Origin: DATJPR01 sp963752915
GTDB lineage: Bacteria; Bacteroidota; Ignavibacteria; UBA10030; UBA6906
Assembly: GCA_963752915.1 (NCBI GenBank)
Contig: CAVVZZ010000010.1
Span: forward strand, 496,001 to 560,000
Reading direction: 5' to 3'
DNA: 64,000 bases
The position numbers and the translations under genes are program-made. Every line of letters starts with the position of its first letter. Within the stretch, counting starts at the first letter, position 1. Shown here piece after piece: positions 26,523 to 37,109 of this stretch. A model generated the notes under the pieces. The model saw only the letters and a list, made by a program, of their open reading frames with translations, was not told the DNA's origin and ran no database searches.

Positions 26523-28958
26523 ATGATCTACCATCATCTGATAATCATCCTTCGCAATCTCTGGCGGTCAAAAGTGTATTCGTCGATCAGCATCGGCGGA
26601 TTGGCCGTCGGGATGGCGTGCTTCCTCCTCGTGCTCTTCTACGTGCGTTTCGAGCAGAGTTACGACGACTTCCACCGGAACGGTGACCGGATCTATCGTG
26701 TCGTGCGCGAATCGACCACGGACACGTACACTGAGAGACGATCAAACACCGGCCCGCCCGTCGCCCCGATCCTCCTGAACAACTTCCCCGGAATTCGGCA
26801 GGTCGTTCGGTTCACCACTTTTTTTGAGGGAACTGTGGGCGCCGGGGAGAAGTCATTCAGTGAACACGGGTTCATCTTCGCGGACAACGCTGTGTTCGAT
26901 GTTTTCACGTTTCCGCTCCTGCGCGGCGATCCAACAACTGCCCTTCGGGATCCATCGACGGTAGTGCTTACGCCGGAAATGGCCCGGAAATATTTCGGGG
27001 ATGCGGACCCGATCGGTCGCGTCCTGACTCTTCAGGCCGGGTTCATGAAGGATCAGGCGGAGTTCACGGTCACAGGGATCGTCCAGGACCCGCCCGCGAA
27101 TTCCCATATCAAATTCGATTTCCTTGCATCGTACGCAAGCCTTCGATCGATCGTCGGTTCGGATTTTCTCGAGCACCGGTGGGAATGTCCCACATGGGTC
27201 TACGTTGAGCTTCGGCCGGGTCAATCCTCGGCAGACCTTGAAAATCAGTTCCCTGCAGTCTTCGACAAATACGTCGACAAGGCAAACTTCAAGTCCGTGA
27301 GGTTCACCCTTCAGCCGCTGAGGGATGTCTACTACCATTCCATCGGTATGGGCGGTATCTTTGGCGATTTCGGCATTCAGTTCATCTCCGTGACCCTGCT
27401 TGCTGTGGCCGGACTTGTCCTCCTGATTGCGTCGTTTAATTTCATGAATCTTATGACCGCCCGGGCACCGACCCGATCCCGGGAGATCGGTCTGAGGAAG
27501 GTCATGGGTGCCGACCGCCTTCTGCTTGCTGGACAGTTTCTCGGGGAATCGCTTGTCTCAAGTTTCCTCGCTGTCGTGCTCGCCGTGCTGATGGTCGAAT
27601 TGCTGTTGCCGGCATTCACGTCGCTCATCCGAGATGCGTTCCCGACCTTCGGCATCTTGCCCCCTCGAACCATTATATTCGGACTCTTCAGCAACATCCC
27701 CTTCGTGTTGGGCACAGGCCTCGTTGTCGGGATGCTCTCCGGCATTTATCCGGCGGTCTACCTTTCTGCGCTTCAGCCGGCGGAGGCAATCCGGCAAACC
27801 GGCTCGATGGGGTCATCGGCACTGTTCCGGAAACTTCTCGTGATTGCACAGTTCGCGGCTGCCGCCGTGTTGATCACGAGCGCGATCATCGTCTACTCCC
27901 AGATCAACTACATGCAGCACAAGGACCTGGGGTTCGAGAAGGACTTCGTCCTCACGATTCCGATCAACGATGCGTCGGTCCGTGAGCACGTTGATGCCCT
28001 CAAAGTTGAACTCCTGCAACACTCCGAAATCCTCGGCGTCACAGCCGCTTCCCAGGTCCCCGGGGTCGGGTCGCAAAACGGCATTCTCCTGGCCTCCGGC
28101 ACTCGCCGTGATGTCGATCTTGGCATCATCTATGTCGATCAGGACTACGTCCGCACGCTCGGTCTTCACATGGCCGACGGTCGAGATTTTTCGCCGGCAA
28201 TCTCTGCGGACAAGGACAACGCGATCCTGATGAATGAGACGGCGGCAAGACTTCTTGGCTGGGAGGGGGCACATGGCCAGGAGGCGCAATTGTACTTCAA
28301 GGAGAACGGTCGGGTTGTCCCGATGTATCGGACGAAGCTTGTGGGGATCGTCCGTGACTTCAATTTCCGCGACCTTACCACTCCCATTCAGCCAGTGATT
28401 CTGAAGATCGCACCGGTCAGGTGGACAACCCTCTTCGTCCGCATCAATCCGGCGGAACGCACAAAAGCGATGGCTGATATTGAAAAGAGTTGGTCGGGGT
28501 TCCACTTCCGGCAGGCGCTTCAGTGGTCCTACCTGAGCGACGAGATCGCAAAGTCGTTTTCGATCATCGACGTCCTCGATACCCTTGTCGAAACCGGATC
28601 GGTCCTTGCGTTCGTGATCGCGTGCCTGGGCCTGTTTGGACTTGCGTTGTTCATCATGGAACGCAAGACGAAGGAAATCGGGATCAGGAAGACACTGGGA
28701 GCCTCCGTCAGGCAGCTCGAGTTCATGTTGTCGCGCTCTTTTGTACTCTGGGTGCTTCTGGGGAATGTGATTGCGATACCGATCAGCTATTCCATCATGA
28801 ATGAGTTCCTTCAGATCTTTGTCTATCGGATCGACGTTGGTCCAGGAGTGTATCTCCTGACTGGAGGCGTTACCTGCGTTCTTGCTCTGGGCACGGTCAT
28901 GGTACAAGCAATCAAGACCTCCAGGGTGAATCCTGTTGACACACTGAGACATGAGTAA
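26523..28958 (+). CDS. ABC permease 5 of 9, duplicated MacB/FtsX core
   Basis: At 811 residues the longest of the nine. The coupling segments are SREIGLRKVMGADRLLL and TKEIGIRKTLGASVRQL. The C terminus is the slightly divergent NPVDTLRHE. The second periplasmic core begins after QINYMQHKDLGFEKD, an equivalent of the Q-x-x-(Y/F)-x-(Q/R)-x-K-(D/N)-LG segment shared by most members. Twelve bases separate it from permease 4. Confidence 0.92.
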   Translation: MIYHHLIIILRNLWRSKVYSSISIGGLAVGMACFLLVLFYVRFEQSYDDFHRNGDRIYRVVRESTTDTYTERRSNTGPPVAPILLNNFPGIRQVVRFTTFFEGTVGAGEKSFSEHGFIFADNAVFDVFTFPLLRGDPTTALRDPSTVVLTPEMARKYFGDADPIGRVLTLQAGFMKDQAEFTVTGIVQDPPANSHIKFDFLASYASLRSIVGSDFLEHRWECPTWVYVELRPGQSSADLENQFPAVFDKYVDKANFKSVRFTLQPLRDVYYHSIGMGGIFGDFGIQFISVTLLAVAGLVLLIASFNFMNLMTARAPTRSREIGLRKVMGADRLLLAGQFLGESLVSSFLAVVLAVLMVELLLPAFTSLIRDAFPTFGILPPRTIIFGLFSNIPFVLGTGLVVGMLSGIYPAVYLSALQPAEAIRQTGSMGSSALFRKLLVIAQFAAAAVLITSAIIVYSQINYMQHKDLGFEKDFVLTIPINDASVREHVDALKVELLQHSEILGVTAASQVPGVGSQNGILLASGTRRDVDLGIIYVDQDYVRTLGLHMADGRDFSPAISADKDNAILMNETAARLLGWEGAHGQEAQLYFKENGRVVPMYRTKLVGIVRDFNFRDLTTPIQPVILKIAPVRWTTLFVRINPAERTKAMADIEKSWSGFHFRQALQWSYLSDEIAKSFSIIDVLDTLVETGSVLAFVIACLGLFGLALFIMERKTKEIGIRKTLGASVRQLEFMLSRSFVLWVLLGNVIAIPISYSIMNEFLQIFVYRIDVGPGVYLLTGGVTCVLALGTVMVQAIKTSRVNPVDTLRHE

Positions 28959-29002
28959 GTGGGGCGGCCTATTCCCTGATCATTGAAATTCGGAGAAACG
29001 CC

Positions 29003-31402
29003 ATGTTGAACAACTATGGCAAGGTTGCAGTCCGAACCATGATGAGGAACAAAACGAACTCCATCATCAACCTTGCCGGACTGTCCGTCGGGGCCGCGAG
29101 TTTCATCCTGATCTTCTCGTATGTTTCCAACGAGATGACCTTTGACTCATTTCATTCTAACGCGGCCGATATCTACAGGATCTATACAAAATCATTGTCG
29201 CCGGGCAATACCACTGAGACGTTGCTGGCTTCGTCTCCGGACCCTCTCCCCCGGGCGCTGCAAACCGACTACCCGGGGATGTTCAAGGTTGCCCGCCTGT
29301 TCTCCCACGACTCCTGGGTGACGAGCGGTGACAGGTCGTTCAAGGAACTGGTCTATTACGGTGATCCCTCCTTCTTCGATGTCTTTCGGTTTCCGTTCCT
29401 CAAGGGAGACCGACGACATGCGCTGGAAAATCCCGGTTCGATCATTGTGACAAAGGGGTTCGGCGAAAAGATGTTCGGCGGGACTGACCCGATGGGCAGG
29501 ACGCTGACGATCAGCAACGCGGAGTACATGGTCGACGGGGTGCTGGAAGACTTCCCGGTGAATTCAAGCATCAACTTTGATGTTCTTCTCCCTGCAGTCG
29601 TGCGAAAGGGAGTTGATCCCGGGTTTGAAGAGAAATGGTACTCCTGGGGGACGTACACCTTCGTCGCGCTGTCCGACAGAATGACGGCGCAGGAACTGCG
29701 TGACCAGTTACCGAAGATCGTCCAGAACCACATGCCGGATTTTCTGAAGAAGGGGACGACCCTGGTCCTTGAACCGCTGACGGACACGCATCTTAATTCC
29801 GCCGTGCAATACAACATGGTCCCGCCGGTCTCACGGCGTTTTCTCCTCGTCCTGATGATCATCGCCGGGGCAATTCTCCTCATCTCGTGCGTGAACTTCG
29901 CCAATATCGCGATTGCGCAATATGCCGATCGGGCGAAGGAAATCGGCGTTCGCAAGGTCCTGGGAGCAAGACGGGTGCAGGTGGCTGTGCAATTGCTCGG
30001 GGAATCCGTCTTGATGAGCTGTGTGTCGCTGGTGATCGGGATAGCGTTGGCGGAATTGTCGCTGAACGAATTTCGATCGCTGACGGGGAAGCAGGTCGAC
30101 CTCTATCCGCTCTTCACAATTGCCGGGAGTCTGAAGCTTCTCGGGTTCGGCATCCTGACCGGCCTGGTTGCCGGAAGCTATCCCGCGATTGTTCTGTCCG
30201 CTTGCCGGCGTTCCCACGGGGTGGCGGGTTCCTTCTCGGTCCGCAAAAGCGGGATCGTCAGAAATCTTCTGGTGGTGGGACAGTTCATCATCGCCGCGAT
30301 TCTCATTACCAGCATGATAGTTGTCAGCCGGCAGATCGCGTTCATGAAAAACCACGATCTGGGATTCCGGCCGGAACACGTCATTGCGGTGTCGTTGAGG
30401 ACGCCGGGGCAGGTCAATCGGTTTGACAGGATGCAGGCGTATCGGAATGCGGTCACGAACGGAATGTCTGCCCATGGAATAGCGTCCGTGGGGGTGTCGG
30501 AAAATGTGCCGGGTGACTACTTCAACAACACGTTTCGAGTCGCCCCGGTTGGAGCAAACGATGCGCAGGCCATTGCCATGACGGTTTCGTCCATTGATGA
30601 GAACTTCCTCGACACCTACTCCGCGTCGCTGGCCGAAGGACGGAACTTTTCTCCGGATCATGGAACGGACAAGTATGACGCCGTGATCATTAATCAGAGT
30701 GCTGCGAAGTCACTCGGTTGGAGGGACGCGGTAGGCAATCAGCTTTGGTACATCCACGAACATCACCCCCTGCGAGTGATTGGCGTTTTGCGAGACATGA
30801 ATATTGCGTCATTGCAGAATAGCATCGACCCGATCATCTACCGGTATGCTGCAGACGAATATCAATCTGCGTTCATGTCAGCCAGGCTCGACCCGACGAG
30901 GATGGCCGACGGTCTTGGATTCCTGGGGGAGCAATGGAACAACATCTTCCCCGGGTCGCCGTTTGAATACGTTTTTGTCAAAGAGCAGTTTGACGCAAAA
31001 TATGCGCCGGAAGAGAACGTCGGACGGATCACCGAAGTATTTTCCGTGCTGGCCATCGTGTTGGCCGGCCTGGGGTTGTTCGGGCTTGTTTCGCTCAAAG
31101 TGACCCAGAGAACGAAGGAGATCGGAGTCCGCAAAGTCCTCGGAGCCACGATACCGGAGATTCTCCAGCTTTGCACGAGGGAGTTCTTGCTCCTTGTGTT
31201 GATCGGCAATGTCGTTGCCTGCCCGGTGTCAATTCTCTTGTTGAACAAATGGCTGCAGGATTATGCGTACAGAACGAATATCGGAGTCGAGTCTCTGATT
31301 GTCACCGCCGTTGTTACCTTGCTGATCGGATCCTTGACCGTGATCGTCCAGTCCCTGCGGGCGGCGAAGGCGAACCCAGTTGAGTCACTGCGATACGAAT
31401 AG
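29003..31402 (+). CDS. ABC permease 6 of 9, duplicated MacB/FtsX core
   Basis: A 799-residue paralogue with GGAGAAACGCC before the ATG. The coupling segments are AKEIGVRKVLGARRVQV and TKEIGVRKVLGATIPEI, and the end is NPVESLRYE. In the first half the usual NLST/NLAT after the second TM is replaced by NFANIAIAQ, and the first-half end before the second core has LSACRRSHG rather than LS-F-P. These suggest one of the more divergent members. Confidence 0.92.
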   Translation: MLNNYGKVAVRTMMRNKTNSIINLAGLSVGAASFILIFSYVSNEMTFDSFHSNAADIYRIYTKSLSPGNTTETLLASSPDPLPRALQTDYPGMFKVARLFSHDSWVTSGDRSFKELVYYGDPSFFDVFRFPFLKGDRRHALENPGSIIVTKGFGEKMFGGTDPMGRTLTISNAEYMVDGVLEDFPVNSSINFDVLLPAVVRKGVDPGFEEKWYSWGTYTFVALSDRMTAQELRDQLPKIVQNHMPDFLKKGTTLVLEPLTDTHLNSAVQYNMVPPVSRRFLLVLMIIAGAILLISCVNFANIAIAQYADRAKEIGVRKVLGARRVQVAVQLLGESVLMSCVSLVIGIALAELSLNEFRSLTGKQVDLYPLFTIAGSLKLLGFGILTGLVAGSYPAIVLSACRRSHGVAGSFSVRKSGIVRNLLVVGQFIIAAILITSMIVVSRQIAFMKNHDLGFRPEHVIAVSLRTPGQVNRFDRMQAYRNAVTNGMSAHGIASVGVSENVPGDYFNNTFRVAPVGANDAQAIAMTVSSIDENFLDTYSASLAEGRNFSPDHGTDKYDAVIINQSAAKSLGWRDAVGNQLWYIHEHHPLRVIGVLRDMNIASLQNSIDPIIYRYAADEYQSAFMSARLDPTRMADGLGFLGEQWNNIFPGSPFEYVFVKEQFDAKYAPEENVGRITEVFSVLAIVLAGLGLFGLVSLKVTQRTKEIGVRKVLGATIPEILQLCTREFLLLVLIGNVVACPVSILLLNKWLQDYAYRTNIGVESLIVTAVVTLLIGSLTVIVQSLRAAKANPVESLRYE

Positions 31403-31468
31403 GGACCACATCCCATGGATGCGGCTCTGACACCACGGTTGCCCCTGCGAACACACGAGGAGTGAGGA

Positions 31469-33850
31469 ATGCTCAGACATTCTCTGAAAATGATCGTTCG
31501 GAATCTCTTCCATCATCAAGTGTTCTCGTGTATCAATATCTTCGGCCTCGCCATCGGAATGGCCTGCACCATGCTCGTCCTCCTGTGGGTCTTTGATGAA
31601 CTCAGTTATGAGAAGATCTTCCCTGACGCGGAACATACGTATTTGGTGTTGCGGGGAGACAATTCGGGAATGACGGCCGTAACGTCGAAAATGCTTTCAC
31701 GCGTGCTGAAAGAAGAGTTCCCGGAAATCTCCGACGCGACAGCCTTCATGCAATTGCCGGAGAGCTTCAAGTTTACTATCCAACGCGGCGAGAAAGGGTT
31801 TGAAGAGAACGTCCTCCTCGCAGATTCGAATTTCTTTGAGATGTTTCCGTTCGCGTTCAAAGAGGGGAATCCGGTGGCCGCGTTGTCCGCCCCGAATGCA
31901 ATCGTTATTACACGGGCGATAGCGACGAAATATTTCGGAGATGAGGATCCCATTGGGAAACCCCTCACCGTTATGGCGTTCGGGAGCAAGACCACCGCAA
32001 CGGTTAGTGGAGTCCTCGAGAGCATTCCCTTACAGACGCAAATCCAGGGTCAGATCATCCTTCCCTCGCGCTGGTTTCAATCCGCAGGGATCGATTTTGA
32101 CCGGTGGGAGGATCAATCGTTCCAGACGTACATTCGCGTTCTGGGGAACGGGGATCTTCAGAGTCTCTCCGCGCAAATTACACAATGCGAGATACGGCAC
32201 TTCCCAAATCAAAACACGACCAGCCTCCACTATTCGCTCCTTCCCCTGACAAGAATCCATCTGTATGGCGGCTCCGTCAAGTTCCTGGAAACCACGGGAA
32301 ACATAACCTATGTACAGATGTTCGTCGTCGTCGCGCTAATCATTCTGCTGATCGCAAGCATCAACTATATGAATCTTTCCACGGCGTTGTCGTTGAAACG
32401 CACAAAGGAGGTAGGAATCAGAAAAGCAATCGGCGCGAGCAGAGGTGCCCTCGTCCTTCAGTTCTTTGGAGAGAGTTTCCTTCTCTCCTGTGTCGCGTAT
32501 GGTGTTTCCCTCCTCCTCGTTGAACTTTGCCTGCATGAATTCAACCTATTGGCCGGAAAGGACCTGGCAATCCGGTTTGCTGAACCTTCGTTTCTTGCCC
32601 TCTCTCTCACGGTGATAGCAATAACCGGCGTCGTGGCGGGGAGTTATCCAGCCCTCCTTCTCTCGTCATTTTCGCCGGTCCAGATTTTGAATGGGAAACT
32701 GAGGCTCGGCGTCGGGAGTCTGTTCACGCGAAAGGGTCTAGTCGTCTTTCAATTCGTCGCGTCGATCGTCATTATCGTGTGTACTATTGTCGTCGCGGCT
32801 CAGCTGTCCTTCATCAGGAACAACAATCCGGGATTCGACAAAGCGAATCTGCTTTGCATCAAGATGTCTCGCGATGCGAACAGCCGGTATGAGGTGCTGC
32901 GGAATGAGTTGCTCAAGAATCCGGACATTGAAAGCATCTCCCGTTCGGAGCCGGTGGGAGGTGCTTTGACAAGGACCACAGGCGTCGATTGGACGGGGAA
33001 ACCGGCGAATGAAGAACGGCATTTCTGGGTGCTCCATACGGATTGCAGTTTGGCCAGGACCTACCGGTTCGAGATGATGATGGGAAGATTCTTTTCAGAG
33101 AAATACCCGTCCGATCAACGCGACGCATTTGTCATTAACGAGGCGGCCGCTAAGTCGATGGGGTTCACCCAGCCGCTTGACCAGGATATGCAATTGTGGG
33201 GAAAACGAGGAAAGATCATCGGTGTGGTCAAGGATTTTCACTTCGCGTCATTTCACTCGGCAATAGAACCATTGATCTTCACAATGCCCGATAGCAGCCA
33301 GCAAGCAGCTCGCTTCAGAGTCATCACCCTCCGATTTACAACGGGGGCGGCAGGCAACCTGCTGTCGTCTGTCGAACGACTATGGCGTGAACAGATGCCG
33401 GGTAGTCCACTGGACTACCATTTCTACGATGTGGCATTGAATGCGCAATACACGTCCGAAACGCGAATGGGAACCATCTTTGCGTATTTCTCTTTCGTTT
33501 CGATCATGATTGCATGTCTCGGATTGTTTGGTCTCGTCTCGATTTCGGTCGAACAGCGCACAAAAGAGATCGGTGTTCGTAAGGTGCTCGGGGCTTCGGC
33601 CTGGAATGTTGCATCGATGATTTCAAAGGACTTCCTGACACTGGTGATTGCGTCGAACATTCTCGCCTGGCCCCTTGCGTATTACTTTATGAATGCATGG
33701 CTTCAAGGATTTGCGTATCGCATCGGCCTGGGTTGGTGGATGTTTGTGATTGCGGGTGGAATTGCGCTGATGATCGCACTGCTCACGGTGAGCTATCATG
33801 CAATCAAAGCAACGACGTCCAACCCGGTGGATGCGCTGCGGTACGAGTAA
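31469..33850 (+). CDS. ABC permease 7 of 9, duplicated MacB/FtsX core
   Basis: A 793-residue paralogue. AGGAGTGAGG precedes the ATG. The coupling segments are TKEVGIRKAIGASRGAL and TKEIGVRKVLGASAWNV, and the end is NPVDALRYE. Overall wording is closest to permease 4 by eye (FNLLAGKD/FSAITGKE, shared WTGK/WEGK and AWLQGFA), which suggests that these two derive from a common duplication. That should be tested with a tree. Confidence 0.92.
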   Translation: MLRHSLKMIVRNLFHHQVFSCINIFGLAIGMACTMLVLLWVFDELSYEKIFPDAEHTYLVLRGDNSGMTAVTSKMLSRVLKEEFPEISDATAFMQLPESFKFTIQRGEKGFEENVLLADSNFFEMFPFAFKEGNPVAALSAPNAIVITRAIATKYFGDEDPIGKPLTVMAFGSKTTATVSGVLESIPLQTQIQGQIILPSRWFQSAGIDFDRWEDQSFQTYIRVLGNGDLQSLSAQITQCEIRHFPNQNTTSLHYSLLPLTRIHLYGGSVKFLETTGNITYVQMFVVVALIILLIASINYMNLSTALSLKRTKEVGIRKAIGASRGALVLQFFGESFLLSCVAYGVSLLLVELCLHEFNLLAGKDLAIRFAEPSFLALSLTVIAITGVVAGSYPALLLSSFSPVQILNGKLRLGVGSLFTRKGLVVFQFVASIVIIVCTIVVAAQLSFIRNNNPGFDKANLLCIKMSRDANSRYEVLRNELLKNPDIESISRSEPVGGALTRTTGVDWTGKPANEERHFWVLHTDCSLARTYRFEMMMGRFFSEKYPSDQRDAFVINEAAAKSMGFTQPLDQDMQLWGKRGKIIGVVKDFHFASFHSAIEPLIFTMPDSSQQAARFRVITLRFTTGAAGNLLSSVERLWREQMPGSPLDYHFYDVALNAQYTSETRMGTIFAYFSFVSIMIACLGLFGLVSISVEQRTKEIGVRKVLGASAWNVASMISKDFLTLVIASNILAWPLAYYFMNAWLQGFAYRIGLGWWMFVIAGGIALMIALLTVSYHAIKATTSNPVDALRYE

Positions 33851-33952
33851 CGCCCGAACTCAACCCTGGCCCCTCTTCCGCGACAAAGTCGGCGGGTCTT
33901 CGACTTGAGCAGACCGGGTGATGGAGATGAGTTCAAAATACTGACGGTGTCC

Positions 33953-36322
33953 ATGACCAAAAGCTTCATCACCATCGCTTTTCGAAGTCTCGCCAGGAGG
34001 AAGCTTCATTCCTCTGTGAACATTCTTGGCCTTTCCGTCGGGCTGACGGCGTTCCTGTTAATCTCCCTGTGGGTGCAGGATGAATTGAGCTACGATACGT
34101 GGATAGAAAATGCGGATCGGATTTATCGAGTAGTGACCTCGATCAACGATTCCCATGGCCCGTTGGAAATGGCTATGACGCCGCCACCGACGGGGGCCGC
34201 TCTGCGGACGCTTCCAGGTGTCGAAGAAGTGACACGGTTGATTGGTCCTGGGAAAAGTGTTGTCGTGAGAGTCGGGGACGACGTGTTCAATGAACAAGAT
34301 TGCTTCTGCGCGGATTCGACGCTGTTTTCGGTGTTCGCGCTTCCGTTTGAGGAAGGCAACCCACGAACAGCGCTTTCAACGCCGAATTCTGTCGTTCTCA
34401 CCGCACCGCTCGCGAGAAAATACTTTGGCGATAGCCCGGCCATCGGAAAGACCCTGAACATCGAGTGGTACGGAGCGAACGTTGATGTGGTTGTCCGGGG
34501 AGTGATGAAGCCGATGCCCCGCAACTCTCATTTCCACCTCAGCCTGGTCATGCCAATTGCTTCCCTCGGTGCGGAAGAACTCCCGCCGGTCTGGCTCTCC
34601 GTATCGGTGTATACCTATGCGCTCCTTGGGTCGCACGTTCTCCCCTCAACTGTGGAGAGTGACTTGCCCCTCCTTCTCCGGGAACACATGGACACCGCAG
34701 TGCAGAATTTCTGGTCGCTTCACGTCCAGAGCATCGAGGGCATTCACCTGCATTCCCACCTGCTTCTGGAGATGGAACCGAACGGCGATTTCTTCACTGT
34801 GCTGATCTTTGGTTCCGTGGGAATTCTCATTATTTGTATCGCCGTCATGAACTTTGTTTCCATGACGACTGCGCGTTACAACGATCGGGTCAAAGAGGTC
34901 GGCGTGAGGAAGGCGCTTGGCGCTGAACGTAGAGATCTTATTGTCCAATTCATGTGGGAATATGGGACGGTGGTGATTATTGCGATGATCCTCGCCGCTA
35001 CCGCAGGGGAATGCGTTCTACCAGGATTTTCCCAGCTGGTTGGGAAAACGCTTGTTGTCATGCCTGTAACCCTCGCAATCATCCTTGTGGCCGGGTTGGC
35101 GATCGCTTCTCTCGGCATATTCTATCCGGCCATCGTTCTCTCGTCCTTGCATCCGGGAACCGCGTTGAGGAAGAGTGTAATCCCGCTCTCTGCCGGCACA
35201 TCGCTCCGAAAGGTCCTGCTTGTTTTGCAATTTGCCATCGCCATCGGCCTTATCGCCATCGCTATCGTCGTAAAGTCTCAAATGGCGTACGTCCGGTCCA
35301 AAGATCTCGGCATCAACGTCAATCACACTCTCCTTATCCCGCTTCGTCAACCGGAACTCCGGGCGAAGTACGAGACACTCAAGCAGGAATGCTCACGAAT
35401 TCCCGGTGTCAGCGGCATCAGCGCGTCTTCCAGCCCCCCGTCCGATATGAACGCCATCAACTCGCTCGCCTATCATAACGAGTCCATTCTGAGTGTAAGG
35501 AGTCTTGCCGTTGACTACGACTTCCTGAAAACGATGGGGGTCCCGATGGTGTCCGGGCGGGATTTCTCAAGGGATATGCCCTCGGATCTCCAGGGCGGCA
35601 TTCTGGTCAACGAGAGCGGCGCCAAGCAGCTTGAGCAGGAGCACCTGCTCGACAAGCCGTTGGAGTTCGATGTGAGCAGGCTTGGACGAATCCACAATAC
35701 TGTCATCGGAGTCGTAAAAGACTTCCACTATCGTCCGCTCTACTATCCGGTCGAGCCGGTCATGTTGTACCTTCATCCGGCCGACCTTCGATTCATGCTT
35801 GTCCGGGTTTCTGCGCAGAATTCGGAGGTGGTGTTGCATGAATTGGAGCAACGGTGGAAAGCAATCGTCCCGGCCTATCCTTTCGAGTTCTCATTTCTCG
35901 ATCAAAATCTGGAACGCACGTACGCAAGCGTCGCGAGAACGCAGAACATTTTGACGCTCTTCTCAGGGCTCGCGGTGTTCATCGCGTGTTTGGGCCTCTT
36001 CGGTCTGGCTGCCTACGATGTTGAGAAGCGATCCAAGGAAATCGGCATTCGAAAAGTTCTCGGAGCCTCTGTGCACCATATTGTTGCGACGCTGGCAAAA
36101 GAATTTGCATTGATGATCGTCATTGCTGGCATTATCGCCATACCGCTGTCGTATTGGTTCGTTCACATATGGCTGGATATGTTCTCGTACCGAATCAACC
36201 CCGGTGCGTGGGTATTTGTCCTGTCAGTTGCAGGGGTGTTTGCTGTATCGATGGCGACAGTGGCGTATCAGGCAAGGAAAGCGGCGACGGCTAATCCTCT
36301 TGATTCGTTGCGTTGTGAATAA
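33953..36322 (+). CDS. ABC permease 8 of 9, duplicated MacB/FtsX core
   Basis: The ATG at 33953 aligns with the siblings (TKSFITIAFRSLARRKL). A TTG 48 bases upstream is in frame but lacks support; no strong ribosome site precedes either. Length 789 residues. The coupling segments are VKEVGVRKALGAERRDL and SKEIGIRKVLGASVHHI. The C terminus is NPLDSLRCE and the first-half post-TM motif is NFVSMTTA. A 102-base gap, the largest between permeases, precedes it, so an internal promoter is possible. Confidence 0.9.
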   Translation: MTKSFITIAFRSLARRKLHSSVNILGLSVGLTAFLLISLWVQDELSYDTWIENADRIYRVVTSINDSHGPLEMAMTPPPTGAALRTLPGVEEVTRLIGPGKSVVVRVGDDVFNEQDCFCADSTLFSVFALPFEEGNPRTALSTPNSVVLTAPLARKYFGDSPAIGKTLNIEWYGANVDVVVRGVMKPMPRNSHFHLSLVMPIASLGAEELPPVWLSVSVYTYALLGSHVLPSTVESDLPLLLREHMDTAVQNFWSLHVQSIEGIHLHSHLLLEMEPNGDFFTVLIFGSVGILIICIAVMNFVSMTTARYNDRVKEVGVRKALGAERRDLIVQFMWEYGTVVIIAMILAATAGECVLPGFSQLVGKTLVVMPVTLAIILVAGLAIASLGIFYPAIVLSSLHPGTALRKSVIPLSAGTSLRKVLLVLQFAIAIGLIAIAIVVKSQMAYVRSKDLGINVNHTLLIPLRQPELRAKYETLKQECSRIPGVSGISASSSPPSDMNAINSLAYHNESILSVRSLAVDYDFLKTMGVPMVSGRDFSRDMPSDLQGGILVNESGAKQLEQEHLLDKPLEFDVSRLGRIHNTVIGVVKDFHYRPLYYPVEPVMLYLHPADLRFMLVRVSAQNSEVVLHELEQRWKAIVPAYPFEFSFLDQNLERTYASVARTQNILTLFSGLAVFIACLGLFGLAAYDVEKRSKEIGIRKVLGASVHHIVATLAKEFALMIVIAGIIAIPLSYWFVHIWLDMFSYRINPGAWVFVLSVAGVFAVSMATVAYQARKAATANPLDSLRCE

Positions 36323-36370
36323 AGGAACTCAGGGCTTCCTCGGACCGGAATTCTCTCAAGGAGATGCAAA

Positions 36371-37042
36371 ATGAATCTGCGCACATCAACAAAGATTGCA
36401 CTCGTTGCCCTGCTCTTCCTAACAGCATATGCGATCGCCCAGCAAACGCCAACTGCGCCGGATTTGGCAAAAATCGTTCAGCATGAGGGGTGGAAGGTCG
36501 TCAATCGCACTGCACAGATGGTGCAGGGTGCACCAACCCCGACGATCTCTTTTGACGCACAGCCGGGAGACGGGGTGGCCTGGCTCGATGGTTGTGATTT
36601 CAAGAACGGCATCATCGAAGTCGACATCAAGGGGAAGGACGTCCAGGGGGCGAGCTTTGTCGGGGTCGCCTTTCGCGGCGTGGACGATAAGACGTTTGAT
36701 GCAGTGTATTTTCGCCCGTTCAATTTCTTGAGCACCGATTCTGTCCGGCGAGGTCACAGTGTGCAATACGTTTCGTATCCGGACTATTCCTGGGAAAAGC
36801 TCCGTCAGGAACATCCCGGAAAGTACGAGAATCAGATCACCAGTCCGCCTGATCCCGGATCCTTCTTTCATGCAAGAATCGTCGTAGAACGGCCGAAGAT
36901 TGCGGTCTACGTGAACCACAGTATCGAGCCGTGCCTCGTCGTGGAGGAACTGTCCGCCCGGACCGGTGGATGGGTCGGGCTTTGGACGGGGAATTATTCC
37001 GATGGCGCCTTCACAAACCTTATTATTACGGAGAACGAGTGA
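36371..37042 (+). CDS. Secreted DUF1080-like (LamG/GH16-type jelly-roll) protein
   Basis: A 223-residue protein with a signal peptide (MNLRTSTKIALVALLFLTAYAIAQ, cleavage likely after AIA or IAQ). The mature part matches the 3-keto-disaccharide-hydrolase/DUF1080 jelly-roll pattern: FKNGIIEVDIKGKDVQGASF, VGVAFRGVDDKTFDAVYFRP, YPDYSWEKLRQEHPGKYEN and GGWVGLWTGNYSDGAFTNL. Proteins of this fold bind or cleave carbohydrates. No catalytic residues can be assigned with confidence. It interrupts the permease array between members 8 and 9, with gaps of 48 and 67 bases, and so appears to be co-transcribed. It may be a cargo of, or accessory to, the exporter; unproven. Confidence 0.75.
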   Translation: MNLRTSTKIALVALLFLTAYAIAQQTPTAPDLAKIVQHEGWKVVNRTAQMVQGAPTPTISFDAQPGDGVAWLDGCDFKNGIIEVDIKGKDVQGASFVGVAFRGVDDKTFDAVYFRPFNFLSTDSVRRGHSVQYVSYPDYSWEKLRQEHPGKYENQITSPPDPGSFFHARIVVERPKIAVYVNHSIEPCLVVEELSARTGGWVGLWTGNYSDGAFTNLIITENE

Positions 37043-37109
37043 ATTGATGAGACCGGAAGTTCCGGTCGATCCTCTGCGCAGCACACCGGTGATTCCAGGG
37101 AACAGGGAA

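Noticed and set aside
27813..28952. Long antisense open frame (379 residues) inside permease 5
   Set aside because: It is a shadow of a well-supported permease gene; the product is Arg/His/Asp-rich with no domain, and similar antisense frames occur under most of these GC-rich genes.
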